Notes: generated by a model from the sequence alone, not told the origin. Shown: positions 55,241 through 63,619, counted from the stretch's first letter. The stretch is 64,000 nt of DNA from Streptomyces sp. 840.1 (GCF_003751445.1 NZ_RJUU01000001.1:5074001-5138000); one strand, 5' to 3'. A program made the numbers and translations.

Positions 55241-55639
55241 CTACCGAGGCGTATTCGCCCAGGCGGCGTGAGCGGCTCGAACGCTCGTCCAATAGTGGGT
55301 GAACTGTTCGTCATTCAGCCTTCGGATCGCGTAGCCGGCGCATTTGCTGCACCAGCCCGAACCGGTCCAGTCGCCGCCTTTGCCTCCTCGCTCGACGCGC
55401 CCGGCCCGGTACCGCGCTGCACGCTGCCCGAAGGCGCGAAGGGTCGCCTCACCGTCGTCCACATGGGGTGAGGCGCGCCCTCTCCAGGCCCGGTGTTTCC
55501 ACTCTCCCTGCGGGAGCGGAACCACCGGGCCTTCGGTGATCTCGGCGTGAAGCCGCTGATCGCCCGCCGCAGCAGTGAGTACGGCTTGGATCTGGGCGCC
55601 CAAGGACGTTCGGGAGACCTCAGGCCGGGTCGGTCCCAT
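55241..55639 (-). CDS. hypothetical CxxC protein (orphan)
   Basis: 132 residues from ATG 55639 (MGPTRPEVSRTSLGAQ); ATG 55687 would add 16. The family is not recognised. The middle is basic and Gly/Arg-rich (RAWRGRASPHVDDGEATLRA), and the C-terminus has CSKCAGYAIRRLNDEQ then a Trp-containing helix. One CxxC alone suggests half of a zinc site. Coding support is moderate: third codon positions are G/C-biased in the segment checked, and a strong terminator lies just past its stop. The ribosome-binding site is weak, so the start is uncertain. Confidence 0.5.
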   Translation of the reverse strand: MGPTRPEVSRTSLGAQIQAVLTAAAGDQRLHAEITEGPVVPLPQGEWKHRAWRGRASPHVDDGEATLRAFGQRAARYRAGRVERGGKGGDWTGSGWCSKCAGYAIRRLNDEQFTHYWTSVRAAHAAWANTPR

Positions 55640-55994
55640 AGATTCCGTTTTCAAGAGCGACGCACTACGACGGGCATATCGGGGCATAAGGATCTAGTGC
55701 GAGATAAACGCAAAGTGGCGTGTATCACACTTAATTGCTGTGTGATGCTCCGGATTGGGTCGGTCCAGCCCGATATCGATCACTGAAATTCAGCTTCGAT
55801 CGAAAATGGCCTTGGCGGGGTCAACTTCTCTCCTCGCGACCCGTTTTCACGGGATTCCCGCCCCGCGTGCTGACGGCAGGAGGGGTAGCTTTCCGTGGTG
55901 TCGCCCTTCCGAGGCCACCACGACGGAGGGAGCCCCGATTGCCCTCAGGACTCCCGCCTGGTGTGCCCATCCAGATCTCCATAGGAGAGAGAAC
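55640..55994. promoter_or_regulatory. 355-base AT-richer gap with an operator-like inverted repeat
   Basis: No gene seen. ATCACAC (55724-55730) and GTGTGAT (55740-55746) form an inverted repeat around TTAATTGCT, a shape typical of dimeric repressor sites. It stands about 250 bases before the next rightward gene and 85 before the leftward one. Confidence 0.4.
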
Positions 55995-56258
55995 ATGCGC
56001 CACCTTCTCCGCCGACTGCACGGTGCTGTGCAGACGACTTCGACCGAGACTACCCTTCCGTCATTTCTGCTACCGCAAACCACACTGTTCAGCATTTTCG
56101 CCATCCGATTCACGTGGGGCTCAGTGCTTCTGAGCGTGCTGGTCGCCATGGCGCCGGTGAAGGCGAACCCCGTTCCGTCGGGCGTTTTGTGGGTGCTGGC
56201 CGCGGCATGCGCCGCTGACCAGTCCGTACTGGTGTACCGGCGGTACCGCCGCCGTTAG
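55995..56258 (+). CDS. small putative membrane protein, 87 aa
   Basis: Start ATG 55995 with AGGAGAG at a good distance. Residues 1-35 are polar and basic; two weak hydrophobic segments follow (LFSIFAIRFTWGSVLLSVLV, about 31-50; VLWVLAAACAADQSVLVY, about 64-81), then a basic end RRYRRR. Not recognised. The stop is four bases before a very strong terminator, so it is a monocistronic gene of the accessory region. Confidence 0.6.
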   Translation: MRHLLRRLHGAVQTTSTETTLPSFLLPQTTLFSIFAIRFTWGSVLLSVLVAMAPVKANPVPSGVLWVLAAACAADQSVLVYRRYRRR

Positions 56259-56262
56259 CCCA

Positions 56263-56300
56263 CGAGCCGGGACCCTGCCTGCGGGCAGGGTCCCGGCTCG
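56263..56300 (+). terminator. terminator, 17-bp perfect stem
   Basis: CGAGCCGGGACCCTGCC (56263-56279) pairs with 56284-56300 around a four-base loop. One of the strongest hairpins in the window. Confidence 0.85.
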
Positions 56301-56360
56301 CGCCTTGTCGTGACGGGGGCGCTCCGCGCCCCGTTGCTCCCTGACGAAGTGGAGAAGAGT

Positions 56361-57413
56361 GTGGTTCAGCCAAAGACCCATTCCCGGGGTAGTCAGTACG
56401 ACTATGCCCTGTGCCGTTACGCGCTTTGCCGCCGGCGCTTTCGCCGCCCGCGCGGCCCCGGCCGCCCCCGGTCCTATTGCTGCCCGGCCTGCCGGCGACT
56501 GGCACAGCACTTGCGGGACGGCCGCGGTGCATCTGCCGCTTCGCGGCACAACCCGGTGGGGAACGGCAAGGCCGCTGCTGAGCATCTGCAGCTGCTGACC
56601 AGTCAACTGCTCGACGGCGAACACCGTGATGCGCAGTTGGAGGACCTCGTGAAGGCTGCTGCCGCTGTGGCCGAGGGTGTCGAGCGTTACGTCGGAGCCG
56701 CTGTCCAGGATGCCCGGGAGCAGAATCACAGCTGGGACTTCGTCGGGCGGGGAGTTCGATTGCGCCCGGACATGGCTCGCCGGAAGTGGCCGGACCGCGT
56801 GAGCCAGGACGCCCCTCCCGCACTCGGCGATCAGACGATCGAGAGCGCCGGGCTCAACCGTGCCGAGAAGAAGACGGCCGCGTCCCGCACGGCAAAGGAG
56901 CAGCTGGGATCCGCTCTACGGGTCCTTCTCGGAGCCAGCGGACGCACCGCCGGTGCCGTAGCAGAGCAAGCCGGAGTGCCGGTCGGAAGCCTTTCCCAGC
57001 TTCTGACCGGGAAGCAGGTTCCGGAGTGGCCGACCGTCTTCACCCTCACGACCATCCTCGACGGCTGCCCCGAGGATCTAAGGGCACTGTGGGAATGGGC
57101 CAAAGGCCGGGCTTCGACGACAGCGCCCGCAGGAGCCACCGCGCTGGCCCGCTTCCGCAGTGCGATGCGCGGACAGCATCTCGCTGCGGGTCGACCCACT
57201 TTGGGGGAGCTCCGTCTGCCCAGCGGTCTCGGTCTCGACAGGCAGCGGATCCTGGAGTCTGCTCTCACAGGCGACTCGATGGCCGGCTGGGAGGACACCG
57301 AGCTGCTTGTCCGTCACCTCGGAGGTCAGCCGGAGCAGTTCCGCCACCTGTGGGAAGACGTGCAGTACAGCATCTTCACTCTGTCCGTGAAGGCGGCATC
57401 AGATGGGCGGTGA
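56361..57413 (+). CDS. zinc-motif plus HTH DNA-binding protein
   Basis: 350 residues from GTG 56361 (GGAG six bases upstream). The N-terminus has a small zinc unit (CRYALCRRRFRRPRGPGRPR, then YCCPACRR; about 18-50), the GRPRxYCxxxCR pattern common in actinobacterial accessory regulators. A helical stretch follows, and then about residues 190-245 an HTH region (LGSALRVLLGASGRTAGAVA; VAEQAGVPVGSLSQLLTGKQ). Effector and target are unknown. Its 3' end lies against the sigma-like gene, so the two may act together. Confidence 0.65.
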   Translation: MVQPKTHSRGSQYDYALCRYALCRRRFRRPRGPGRPRSYCCPACRRLAQHLRDGRGASAASRHNPVGNGKAAAEHLQLLTSQLLDGEHRDAQLEDLVKAAAAVAEGVERYVGAAVQDAREQNHSWDFVGRGVRLRPDMARRKWPDRVSQDAPPALGDQTIESAGLNRAEKKTAASRTAKEQLGSALRVLLGASGRTAGAVAEQAGVPVGSLSQLLTGKQVPEWPTVFTLTTILDGCPEDLRALWEWAKGRASTTAPAGATALARFRSAMRGQHLAAGRPTLGELRLPSGLGLDRQRILESALTGDSMAGWEDTELLVRHLGGQPEQFRHLWEDVQYSIFTLSVKAASDGR

Positions 57414-57507
57414 GCCGCGCTTGGCGCCTCCGAGAATCCTCTGCGGCACGCGAACACCCCACCGCCGCCCACTCATTCCCGCGAGGTTGGTTCAGAGTGC
57501 CATACCG

Positions 57508-57918
57508 ATGGGTGGCATCGAAGTGCTGGAAGTGCTGATCCCCGCCGATCTCGCGGCGTTCTGCTCCCGCCGGTGCCCGCTCTACGCCCGGTACAGCTCC
57601 CTTCGTACGAGCAACTGGGCGGCAGGCACTGAGATTGCCGCAGCCGCGCTCGGCGACCTGGCCCTGCTGTGGCAGGAAGCTCTGGAAAGCCCGTCGCCTG
57701 CAGCGTTGTCCTGGCACCTGCTGTCGCGGAGGGTCGCTCGCTCCGTCCGAGGTCAGGCTGCAGACCGGCTCCACAAGTCGTTGTCCGCACGGCAGGCCGA
57801 CGTAGTGCTTCTGCGCTACCGCCTCGGGCTGACGGCACGAGACGCAGCCGACATCATGGGGATCGCAACTGCCGACGTCCTGGTGGCCTCCCGTGCGGCG
57901 CTGAGATCTCTTCCCTAG
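57508..57918 (+). CDS. sigma-70 region 4-like DNA-binding protein
   Basis: 136 residues from ATG 57508; ATG 57403, inside the previous gene and with a better AAGGCGG site, would add 35 low-quality residues. The C-terminal half (LSARQADVVLLRYRLGLTAR, DAADIMGIATADVLVASRAALRSL) is the sigma-region-4 HTH with the typical S/T-xRQ start. No region 2 is evident, so it is not a complete sigma factor; it may be an anti-sigma-like or transcription-factor derivative. It follows the HTH gene on the same strand. Confidence 0.6.
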   Translation: MGGIEVLEVLIPADLAAFCSRRCPLYARYSSLRTSNWAAGTEIAAAALGDLALLWQEALESPSPAALSWHLLSRRVARSVRGQAADRLHKSLSARQADVVLLRYRLGLTARDAADIMGIATADVLVASRAALRSLP

Positions 57919-58153
57919 CGCCGCACCGCTCTCTGCCCCCTCGCAGTGCCCGTGGGACACACGTACAGCGGCCTCGCCGTAGCCGCCGGTGCGGGGTTGG
58001 CGAGTTTTGCTCCACCTTTCGGGGAACCGACCGGCATTCGTGTGGCTGAGCTGGGTGATAACTCCTACGATGGGCGCCACCAGGGCGACAGCCTGCGCTT
58101 TCCGACCACACGGACGGGGATATCGCGCGGGCATATGACAGCGGGGGCTCACC

Positions 58154-58936
58154 ATGGAGGACGTCACCAAGGCTAGTGTCGCGCGCATGTACGACTACTT
58201 GCTGGGCGGCACAGACAATTACGAATCGGACTGGGCCGCCTGCGAGGAACTGCTGCGTGTCGCTCCCAGCACGCAGCAGATCGCATTAATCAACCGTCAA
58301 TTCCTCGTACGGGCCGTCAAATATATTGCGGGCACCGGAGAAGTGGACCAGTACATCGACCACGGATCCGGTCTGCCGACCCAGAACAATGTCCATCAGG
58401 TCGCCCAGCGCGCTGACAGTGGCGCGCGTGTCGTGTACGTGGACAACGATCCAATAGTTTTAGCGCACGGGCGCATGATGTTGGAGGAGAATCCAAACAC
58501 CACAGTCATCGAAGCCGACATGCTCCAGACGAAGCAGATCTTCGATCGTGCGGAAAAACTGAAACTCTACAAACCAGGTCGCCCCACAGCAGCTTTGTTC
58601 GTCTCAGTCCTTCACTGCATTCGCGACGACGACGATGCGCGGCAGATGGTCCGCAGAGTGGTCCGTGAACTCCCCTCCGGCAGCTATATCGTGCTCTGCC
58701 ACCTGGCCAGTGATGATGCTCAACTCCGTGACGATGTGACCGCGCTTATGCGGCGTGTCACTGGGGATAAGTGGGGGCGAGTCAGGTCCTTCGAGGAAGT
58801 GGACCGCTTCTTCGAGGGCCTTGACGTCGTTGGTGAGCTCTGCGACGTGTCGCGATGGCGGCCGGACAGCGACCTGGCACCACGGCAAGAGCAGACAGAG
58901 TGGGTCGAGTACGGAGGAGTGGCCCGGATCCCGTAG
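58154..58936 (+). CDS. SAM-dependent methyltransferase, DUF574 family
   Basis: 260 residues with the DUF574/Methyltransf_19 hallmark near the N-terminus (VARMYDYLLGGTDNYESD), the SAM region YIDHGSGLPTQNNVH (Asp-x-Gly pattern) and VVYVDNDPIVLAHGRMML. These methyltransferases are numerous in Streptomyces, often beside XRE-DUF5753/DUF397 genes; substrates are mostly unknown. ATG 58154 is five bases from the preceding GGGG. Its codon use is less G/C-biased than the core genes, consistent with transfer. It converges on the XRE gene with a three-base gap. Confidence 0.85.
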   Translation: MEDVTKASVARMYDYLLGGTDNYESDWAACEELLRVAPSTQQIALINRQFLVRAVKYIAGTGEVDQYIDHGSGLPTQNNVHQVAQRADSGARVVYVDNDPIVLAHGRMMLEENPNTTVIEADMLQTKQIFDRAEKLKLYKPGRPTAALFVSVLHCIRDDDDARQMVRRVVRELPSGSYIVLCHLASDDAQLRDDVTALMRRVTGDKWGRVRSFEEVDRFFEGLDVVGELCDVSRWRPDSDLAPRQEQTEWVEYGGVARIP

Positions 58937-58939
58937 GGG

Positions 58940-59866
58940 TCAGCCCTCCATGCTCCTGATTCGGCGGTCCAAAATCGCCAAGGTCTCAGTCCGGCTCGCC
59001 GCCAGCTTCCAAAGTGACGTCAGGGCGAGCTTGTAGCGGTGCAGGTCCTGCGGGTTCGTCACATAGGTTCCGCCATCAGGCACTTCGAGATACATCATGT
59101 CCATCTCTCGCCCTGGGGGAAATGCTAGATGCGTCATGGACGCAGCTGGGGCGAGAGCCTCGGCGCCCCGGTCGAAGGGAATTATGCGGAGGTGTACGTG
59201 CTCCCTGTTCTCTTCCCAGCTGTACAGCTGGCGGAGCTGTTCACGCATGACCGCAGTTCCGCCCACGTTTCTGACCAAGACGTTCTCATCCATCACCGCG
59301 TAATACTGTGGTGGCGAGGAGCCCTGGAGAAGCCTCTGCCGAATGAGGCGTACGTCGGACCGCCGCTCGACATTCCGCTGGATCTGGGCTGCGTCCATCC
59401 CCGGTTCGCAGTGAGCCTGCATGAGAGCCCTCGCATACGGGCCTGTCTGCAGAAGTCCGGGGATGTACTGCAGTTGGTATGTGCGGATTGACCTGGCGGA
59501 CGCCTCGACACTGATCAGCCGTTCCATCCAGCCGGGCACCACATCGTGGAACGCACCCCACCAGGCGTCGGTGCGTGACTTCTCGACGAGGCCCACCATG
59601 ATGTCAAGCTCTTCGGTATCGCTGATGCCGTAATGCCGGGCCAGGACAAGCACGGTCTCTTCACGCAGGGGAGTAGCTGCGTTCTCGATGCGGCTCAGTG
59701 TCGCGACGGAGCCGATGGCGCCGGCCGCAACCACATCCGCAAGGCGAAGCCCCTGGCCTTCGCGAAGCCGGCGCAGGCGGGCACCGAGTACCCGACCTGC
59801 GCCCGCTTGAATGCTGGACGGCTTACCGTCGTCCGGCACCACAAAAAGAGGCTGCCCGCTCAACAT
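58940..59866 (-). CDS. XRE-family regulator with DUF5753 (WhiJ-like)
   Basis: 308 residues. An N-terminal HTH_XRE domain (LGARLRRLREGQGLRLADVV; GSVATLSRIENAATPL, about 27-75) is followed by the DUF5753 ligand-type domain (YQLQYIPGLLQTGPYARAL, about 130-148; FPPGREMDMMYLEVPDGGTY near 270). Such regulators in Streptomyces pair with small DUF397 proteins and control development or antibiotic genes. Here the DUF397 gene lies 84 bases upstream on the same strand. The DNA target is unknown. Confidence 0.9.
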   Translation of the reverse strand: MLSGQPLFVVPDDGKPSSIQAGAGRVLGARLRRLREGQGLRLADVVAAGAIGSVATLSRIENAATPLREETVLVLARHYGISDTEELDIMVGLVEKSRTDAWWGAFHDVVPGWMERLISVEASARSIRTYQLQYIPGLLQTGPYARALMQAHCEPGMDAAQIQRNVERRSDVRLIRQRLLQGSSPPQYYAVMDENVLVRNVGGTAVMREQLRQLYSWEENREHVHLRIIPFDRGAEALAPAASMTHLAFPPGREMDMMYLEVPDGGTYVTNPQDLHRYKLALTSLWKLAASRTETLAILDRRIRSMEG

Positions 59867-59950
59867 CCCACCCCTTGATCGCTGTATCGCTCATAGCGTC
59901 TCAGAGTGAGGATGCCACACAACTAGGCACCGCTTGCCCCGCAGAGGGAA

Positions 59951-60190
59951 TCAGACAGCCATGCCATCGAACTCTCCCTGACGCACCCCGGCCAACATGG
60001 CCGCGATTTCCGAACGCGTGAACACCAGCGCCGGCCCCTCCGGGAAGCGTGAATTGCTCATCGCGACCTCGCCGTTCGGCAGCTCCGCAAACCGCACGCA
60101 GTCCCCTCCGGCGGGGTTGCTGGCGGAGCTTTTCACCCACTGGACGCCGCTGATTGAAGACGCCGTAGCACCGTTCTGAAAATGGATCAT
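59951..60190 (-). CDS. DUF397 family protein
   Basis: 79 residues from ATG 60190, with GGAGAGGG just upstream. It carries the DUF397 core W-x-K-S-S-x-S (VQWVKSSASNPAGGDCVRFA) and the SRFPEGPALVFTRSEIAAML ending. DUF397 proteins are partners of XRE-DUF5753 regulators (WhiJ/BldB-type systems), usually lead the pair, and can modulate it. Together with the downstream gene it forms a small regulatory operon. Confidence 0.9.
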   Translation of the reverse strand: MIHFQNGATASSISGVQWVKSSASNPAGGDCVRFAELPNGEVAMSNSRFPEGPALVFTRSEIAAMLAGVRQGEFDGMAV

Positions 60191-60821
60191 CTCAGCCCTC
60201 TCCTTCAGTGACCTGCACGTATCAGGCCACCCTGTCCCGAACCTGCCCGAGCCCCATCGGCTTGCCCGTGGAAATATCAAGGCTGATGAAATTTCACGGC
60301 ACGATGGAACGAGTGATGATCGTAGGCCCATAAGGAGGGGCGACACCGTCCCCCGAAAGGGCTCTCTTTCGGTGTGCTAATACGAGGAAGCGTTCGAATT
60401 AACGTAAAAGCGGATTTGGTCCTTCCGCAGGGAATTAATGGCCTGAACTCCACCCATAGCGACGGGGTGGCTCAGGTTGGCGAAAGAGTGGCTATCCGCC
60501 ACTACTGCCCTTACGCGGGCCGCCCTGGCCGCCATCGCACGCGGGCTCGTCGGACGAACCGGCTCGATGACTATCGTCGAACTCGCCGACGGCGCCTGTC
60601 GGAGGCCGTTCACCATCAGATCCCGGTGACTCGCTACGCCCTGGACTCGGTAGCCCTCTGACTGATCAGCGTCGCGGCCGGTCCAGGGGACGCCACCGCT
60701 GGGTGGGGGCAGCAACTCACCTGTAGCGGGCGATTGTTGTGCTGTATCGCGGGTGCACGGCAGCGCATTGCCCACCCGGTCGCCTGCACCCGGACCGACA
60801 ATGGCCGAAGGAGCAGCAGCA
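60191..60821. promoter_or_regulatory. 631-base region: DUF397 promoter side and micro-ORFs
   Basis: It should hold the promoter of the DUF397-XRE operon; a 10-bp palindrome TGAAATTTCA (60287-60296) about 100 bases upstream of ATG 60190 is a possible operator. Two micro-ORFs (60477-60629 and 60626-60661) lie in the right part and are listed separately. No larger gene was accepted. Confidence 0.35.
60477..60629 (+). CDS. possible small protein, 50 aa
   Basis: From TTG 60477: starts MAKEWLSATTALTRAALAAI and ends CRRPFTIRSR. Codon third positions are strongly G/C, more so than the competing longer frames here. The start is weak (TTG, GGGGTGG nine bases upstream), so this is only a candidate. Its stop overlaps a GTG-initiated 11-codon frame (60626-60661). 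Confidence 0.35.
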   Translation: MAKEWLSATTALTRAALAAIARGLVGRTGSMTIVELADGACRRPFTIRSR

Positions 60822-60914
60822 ATGCGCCAATATGCGGCGCCAGAAGACGGGCGAACGCAACCTCCGTCCCCCGGCGGCGCCATCCTCAAGATCGATGCTG
60901 TGGCACGCACATGA
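60822..60914 (+). CDS. 30-residue micro-ORF with strong ribosome-binding site
   Basis: ATG 60822 is preceded by AAGGAG eight bases away, the best Shine-Dalgarno in this region. The peptide begins MRQYAAPEDGRTQPPSPGGA and ends ILKIDAVART; it is not hydrophobic. Its stop overlaps the next micro-ORF as ATGA, so the two are likely co-translated. Family unknown. Confidence 0.45.
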   Translation: MRQYAAPEDGRTQPPSPGGAILKIDAVART

Positions 60915-60976
60915 TCACCTGGCTGCTCGGGGGCCTCGGACTGCCGACGAGCGGCCCCTTACGGCGGATCAAGTGA
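60911..60976 (+). CDS. 21-residue micro-ORF overlapping the previous one
   Basis: ATG 60911 overlaps the preceding stop (ATGA). It encodes MITWLLGGLGLPTSGPLRRI plus K: a short hydrophobic start and a basic end. It could be a leader-type peptide or the end of a translationally coupled pair. No homologue recognised. Confidence 0.4.
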   Translation: MITWLLGGLGLPTSGPLRRIK

Positions 60977-61027
60977 GCGGAAGCGGGGCGAGGCCCCCGA
61001 GCGGAGTCCCGGCTCGGCGGCTTCGCC

Positions 61028-61053
61028 TCCCTAGGATGCTCGCTTCCTAGGGA
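61028..61053. terminator. hairpin near the end of the DUF317 gene
   Basis: Perfect nine-bp stem TCCCTAGGA/TCCTAGGGA around an eight-base loop, between the rightward micro-ORFs and the leftward DUF317 gene stop (61117). Probably a bidirectional terminator; a repeat GGGAATGCGG (61050, 61078) lies beside it. Confidence 0.5.
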
Positions 61054-61116
61054 ATGCGGGTGCGACTCGGTGGATCCGGGAATGCGGACGGGTGTCGCGA
61101 CGGGGTGCTGGTGCTG

Positions 61117-62466
61117 TCAGCGCGTCTTGGCCGGGATGCCAGCGGTCGGGTACGGGATGGGCGATGCGCTGTGCAGACCGCTCTGCCGCTGGGCGCCTGC
61201 CGGCGCAACGGCGTATTGGTCGCCCAACTCGAAGGCGACGTCCCGCAGTACGGAGGCGGCGGCGTGGGGTGAGAGGCGCAGGGCCCATCGGGGGTTGGCA
61301 GGGTCGCTGCCCGCCCAGATCGTCCACGCGGGCAGAGCGCTGTGGTGCGCGTGGGCAGCGAAGGCGTCGAATGCCACACCGACGGGGTGATTTCCGGGGG
61401 CCTGCCAGCGAATCCATCGGCCGTCGAGGGTCTGCTCCCAGCCGGCGTCGGCGATCGGGCGGGTGGCTGCTTCGATGGTTACCTGGGAGATCTGGTTGCC
61501 TGCCGCGATTTCTGCAGCGTCCCCGGAGGCGAGGCTGTCGAGGAGGACTCGCATCATCTCGACGGGGACATTGGTAGTCGCGGTGGCGTGCCACAGGCGC
61601 TCGCCGACCGGGCTCTCGTACGCCGCGATCTTCCACTGGACGTCGCCGGCTTCGGCCTCGTGAACGAACTCGGCACGCAGGACGAGGGATTCGTGGACGG
61701 CATGCGTGGTGTCGTCCGGCCAGGTGCGCCACTTCTCCCACTCTCCGTGCGACGCGAGGAAGTCGTTCAGGAGTGCTTCGTGGTCGTCAGCCTCGGTTGT
61801 GGGGGATTCGGTGGTGGCGAGAGACGGCTCGGCGCCAGCCTGGGCGTCCGGGGACGGTGGGGTGCGTGCTTGTTCGGCCTCGCGTTCGGTGTCCGTGGCT
61901 GGGGCGGGGCCGGGGCGTACGGCGTCGCCGTAGAGCCGTTCGAACTCGGCGATGGCTTCAACGGGGTTGTCGTACCGGGACGATTCGGTGCGCAGGTGGT
62001 TTTCCCCGTGGAGGTGGATGCTCGGGCCGTCGAGGTAGGTGCCGACGGCGACGGTGGTCCAGCCGTCGTGGGCGTGGGCGTGGACGATCAGGCGCCCGTG
62101 CCGGATGTCGTCGTAGATCTTCTGGGCGTCGCCGGAAACCTCGCGGATCTCCTCGCGCGAGCACCAGGGCATGGGGTAGTTGGCCCAGGTCCATTCGGTG
62201 TCGATCTCCTCGCGCAGCTCGGCGGTGATGTCCACGGGGATGTTCTCGGCGCGCAGGGCGCGCGCGGCTCGCTCGGCGTAGTGCGGTTCCTCGCGGTCGA
62301 TGCGTGCCATGACCATCGTCTGATCGTCCAGCGGCTCGAAGCCGTGGACGGCGAGAAGGGCGTGGATCGTGCGGGTGGGGGTGCCCGTGATCGTGGCGGC
62401 GACGGCGCTTGAGCGGACCTGGTACAGGTCGAGGCGGATGTGAGGGGTGGCTTCGGGGTGCGGCAA
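61117..62466 (-). CDS. DUF317 domain-containing protein
   Basis: About 449 residues from TTG 62466 (LPHPEATPHIRLDLYQVRSS); upstream frame sequence is Pro-rich and overlaps the neighbouring gene, so it was not used. DUF317 is found in Streptomyces phages and plasmids. Two related units can be traced: about 110-200 (DIRHGRLIVHAHAHDGWTTV) and about 260-420 (FLASHGEWEKWRTWPDDTTH; RWIRWQAPGNHPVGVAFDAF), joined by a Ser/Pro/Glu-rich linker. Function unknown. It is the last gene of the leftward operon dcm-like / DnaB-N / DUF317. Confidence 0.8.
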   Translation of the reverse strand: MPHPEATPHIRLDLYQVRSSAVAATITGTPTRTIHALLAVHGFEPLDDQTMVMARIDREEPHYAERAARALRAENIPVDITAELREEIDTEWTWANYPMPWCSREEIREVSGDAQKIYDDIRHGRLIVHAHAHDGWTTVAVGTYLDGPSIHLHGENHLRTESSRYDNPVEAIAEFERLYGDAVRPGPAPATDTEREAEQARTPPSPDAQAGAEPSLATTESPTTEADDHEALLNDFLASHGEWEKWRTWPDDTTHAVHESLVLRAEFVHEAEAGDVQWKIAAYESPVGERLWHATATTNVPVEMMRVLLDSLASGDAAEIAAGNQISQVTIEAATRPIADAGWEQTLDGRWIRWQAPGNHPVGVAFDAFAAHAHHSALPAWTIWAGSDPANPRWALRLSPHAAASVLRDVAFELGDQYAVAPAGAQRQSGLHSASPIPYPTAGIPAKTR

Positions 62467-62515
62467 TCTGGTCTCGTTTCGCGGCTCCGCCCTGCGCGGG
62501 TCGGTCGGAGCGGGG

Positions 62516-63619
62516 TTATCGGAGTGCTCGTGTTGTGGTGGCTCGGGGCGGCGGACCAGCGCGGGCGACGGCCGGGCTGCGCGGTGCACGAGGCGCTGTC
62601 GGTGGTGTGGGGGCGGTGCTGCGCTGCCAGCGGGTGCGCAGGGCGGTGAGGTCGGCCAGCGCACGGCGGCTACCGTTGATCAGCTGGTGCGGGGTGTTGG
62701 CCGGATCCTCGGCGTAGGCGGCGACCCGTGTGGCGACGTCGCACGCGCGTGTCAGCAGGGCGCGTTGAAGGATGCGTTCACCCCAGTACTCGGCTGACCC
62801 GACGGGGGCGGTGACCAGAGCCATCAGGTCACCGGCGGCGAGGTCGCCGGCGAGGAGTCCGCGGTGCTGGGCTTCCCAGAGCACGGTGACCGGATCCACG
62901 GGCTCCGCGCGGTGGACCAGCGAGGTCAGGCACTGCCACAGGGCTGCGTGCAGGGAGCGCGTGAAATCGTCGGGCTGGAGCCAGCGCATGCCCTTCAGAG
63001 CTGCCGGATGCGCCGTGGCGGTGGAGAGGAGGATTCGTTCCTCGTCGAGGGCTTCCTCGCTGCTGCGCGCCGTGGGCTGTTTCGGCAGGACGGTGCGTGG
63101 TAGGGAGCCGGGGTGCGGGGTGAACTGTCCGGCGAGCGTGTCCAGGAACTGTGCGAGGGCGTCGGCCTGGCCCAGAGTGGCGACGGCCCGGTTGGGCAGG
63201 GCGGCGTCGGCCGCGGTCTGGGCGAGGCGCTGGGCGCGTATGAGCAGCGTGCGCCGGGCGTGATCGGATTGGATCATCCGGGCGTACGTCGGTGCGTGCT
63301 GGGGCCACTGGCAGACCTGGACGAGGGTGTGGAGGTAGGAGATGGTCAGCCCGGGGGCCTGGGGTCGGGCCGCGTCGAGGACGGCGTTGAGCCAGGCGGG
63401 ATCGGAGCGGTGGGCCTCCGGGTCGGGCAGCGGCACCGTGCGCATGGCCTGAAAGAGAGCGCCGTGGGTGTGGTTGCTGAACTGGTCCGCTTCCAGGACA
63501 CGGATGTCGGGAAGCCGGTGGGGCTCCAGGAGGAGCGCACCGAGCAGGGACTGCTCGGCGTAGTGGACGGGCTGCGGAGAGGGCAGGTCGTCCTCGTACG
63601 GGTCGGTGGAATGGGGCAT
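62516..63619 (-). CDS. DnaB N-terminal domain protein lacking the helicase domain
   Basis: 367 residues. Two copies of the replicative-helicase N-terminal fold are apparent: about 18-150 (AEQSLLGALLLEPHRLPDIR; LNAVLDAARPQAPGLTISYL) and about 190-320 (LDEERILLSTATAHPAALKG; WGERILQRALLTRACDVATR). No RecA-type helicase core (Walker A) is present; the C-terminus is a Pro/Arg-rich tail. Such proteins occur in Streptomyces phages and plasmids and may load or regulate the host helicase, or bind DnaG; this is inference. It starts at ATG 63619, two bases from the methyltransferase stop. Confidence 0.8.
   Translation of the reverse strand: MPHSTDPYEDDLPSPQPVHYAEQSLLGALLLEPHRLPDIRVLEADQFSNHTHGALFQAMRTVPLPDPEAHRSDPAWLNAVLDAARPQAPGLTISYLHTLVQVCQWPQHAPTYARMIQSDHARRTLLIRAQRLAQTAADAALPNRAVATLGQADALAQFLDTLAGQFTPHPGSLPRTVLPKQPTARSSEEALDEERILLSTATAHPAALKGMRWLQPDDFTRSLHAALWQCLTSLVHRAEPVDPVTVLWEAQHRGLLAGDLAAGDLMALVTAPVGSAEYWGERILQRALLTRACDVATRVAAYAEDPANTPHQLINGSRRALADLTALRTRWQRSTAPTPPTAPRAPRSPAVARAGPPPRATTTRALR

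Noticed and set aside
60374..60910. Two longer overlapping frames, one on each strand, upstream of the DUF397 gene
   Set aside because: Arg-rich or uneven composition and poor starts; a shorter frame with better third-position bias overlaps them.
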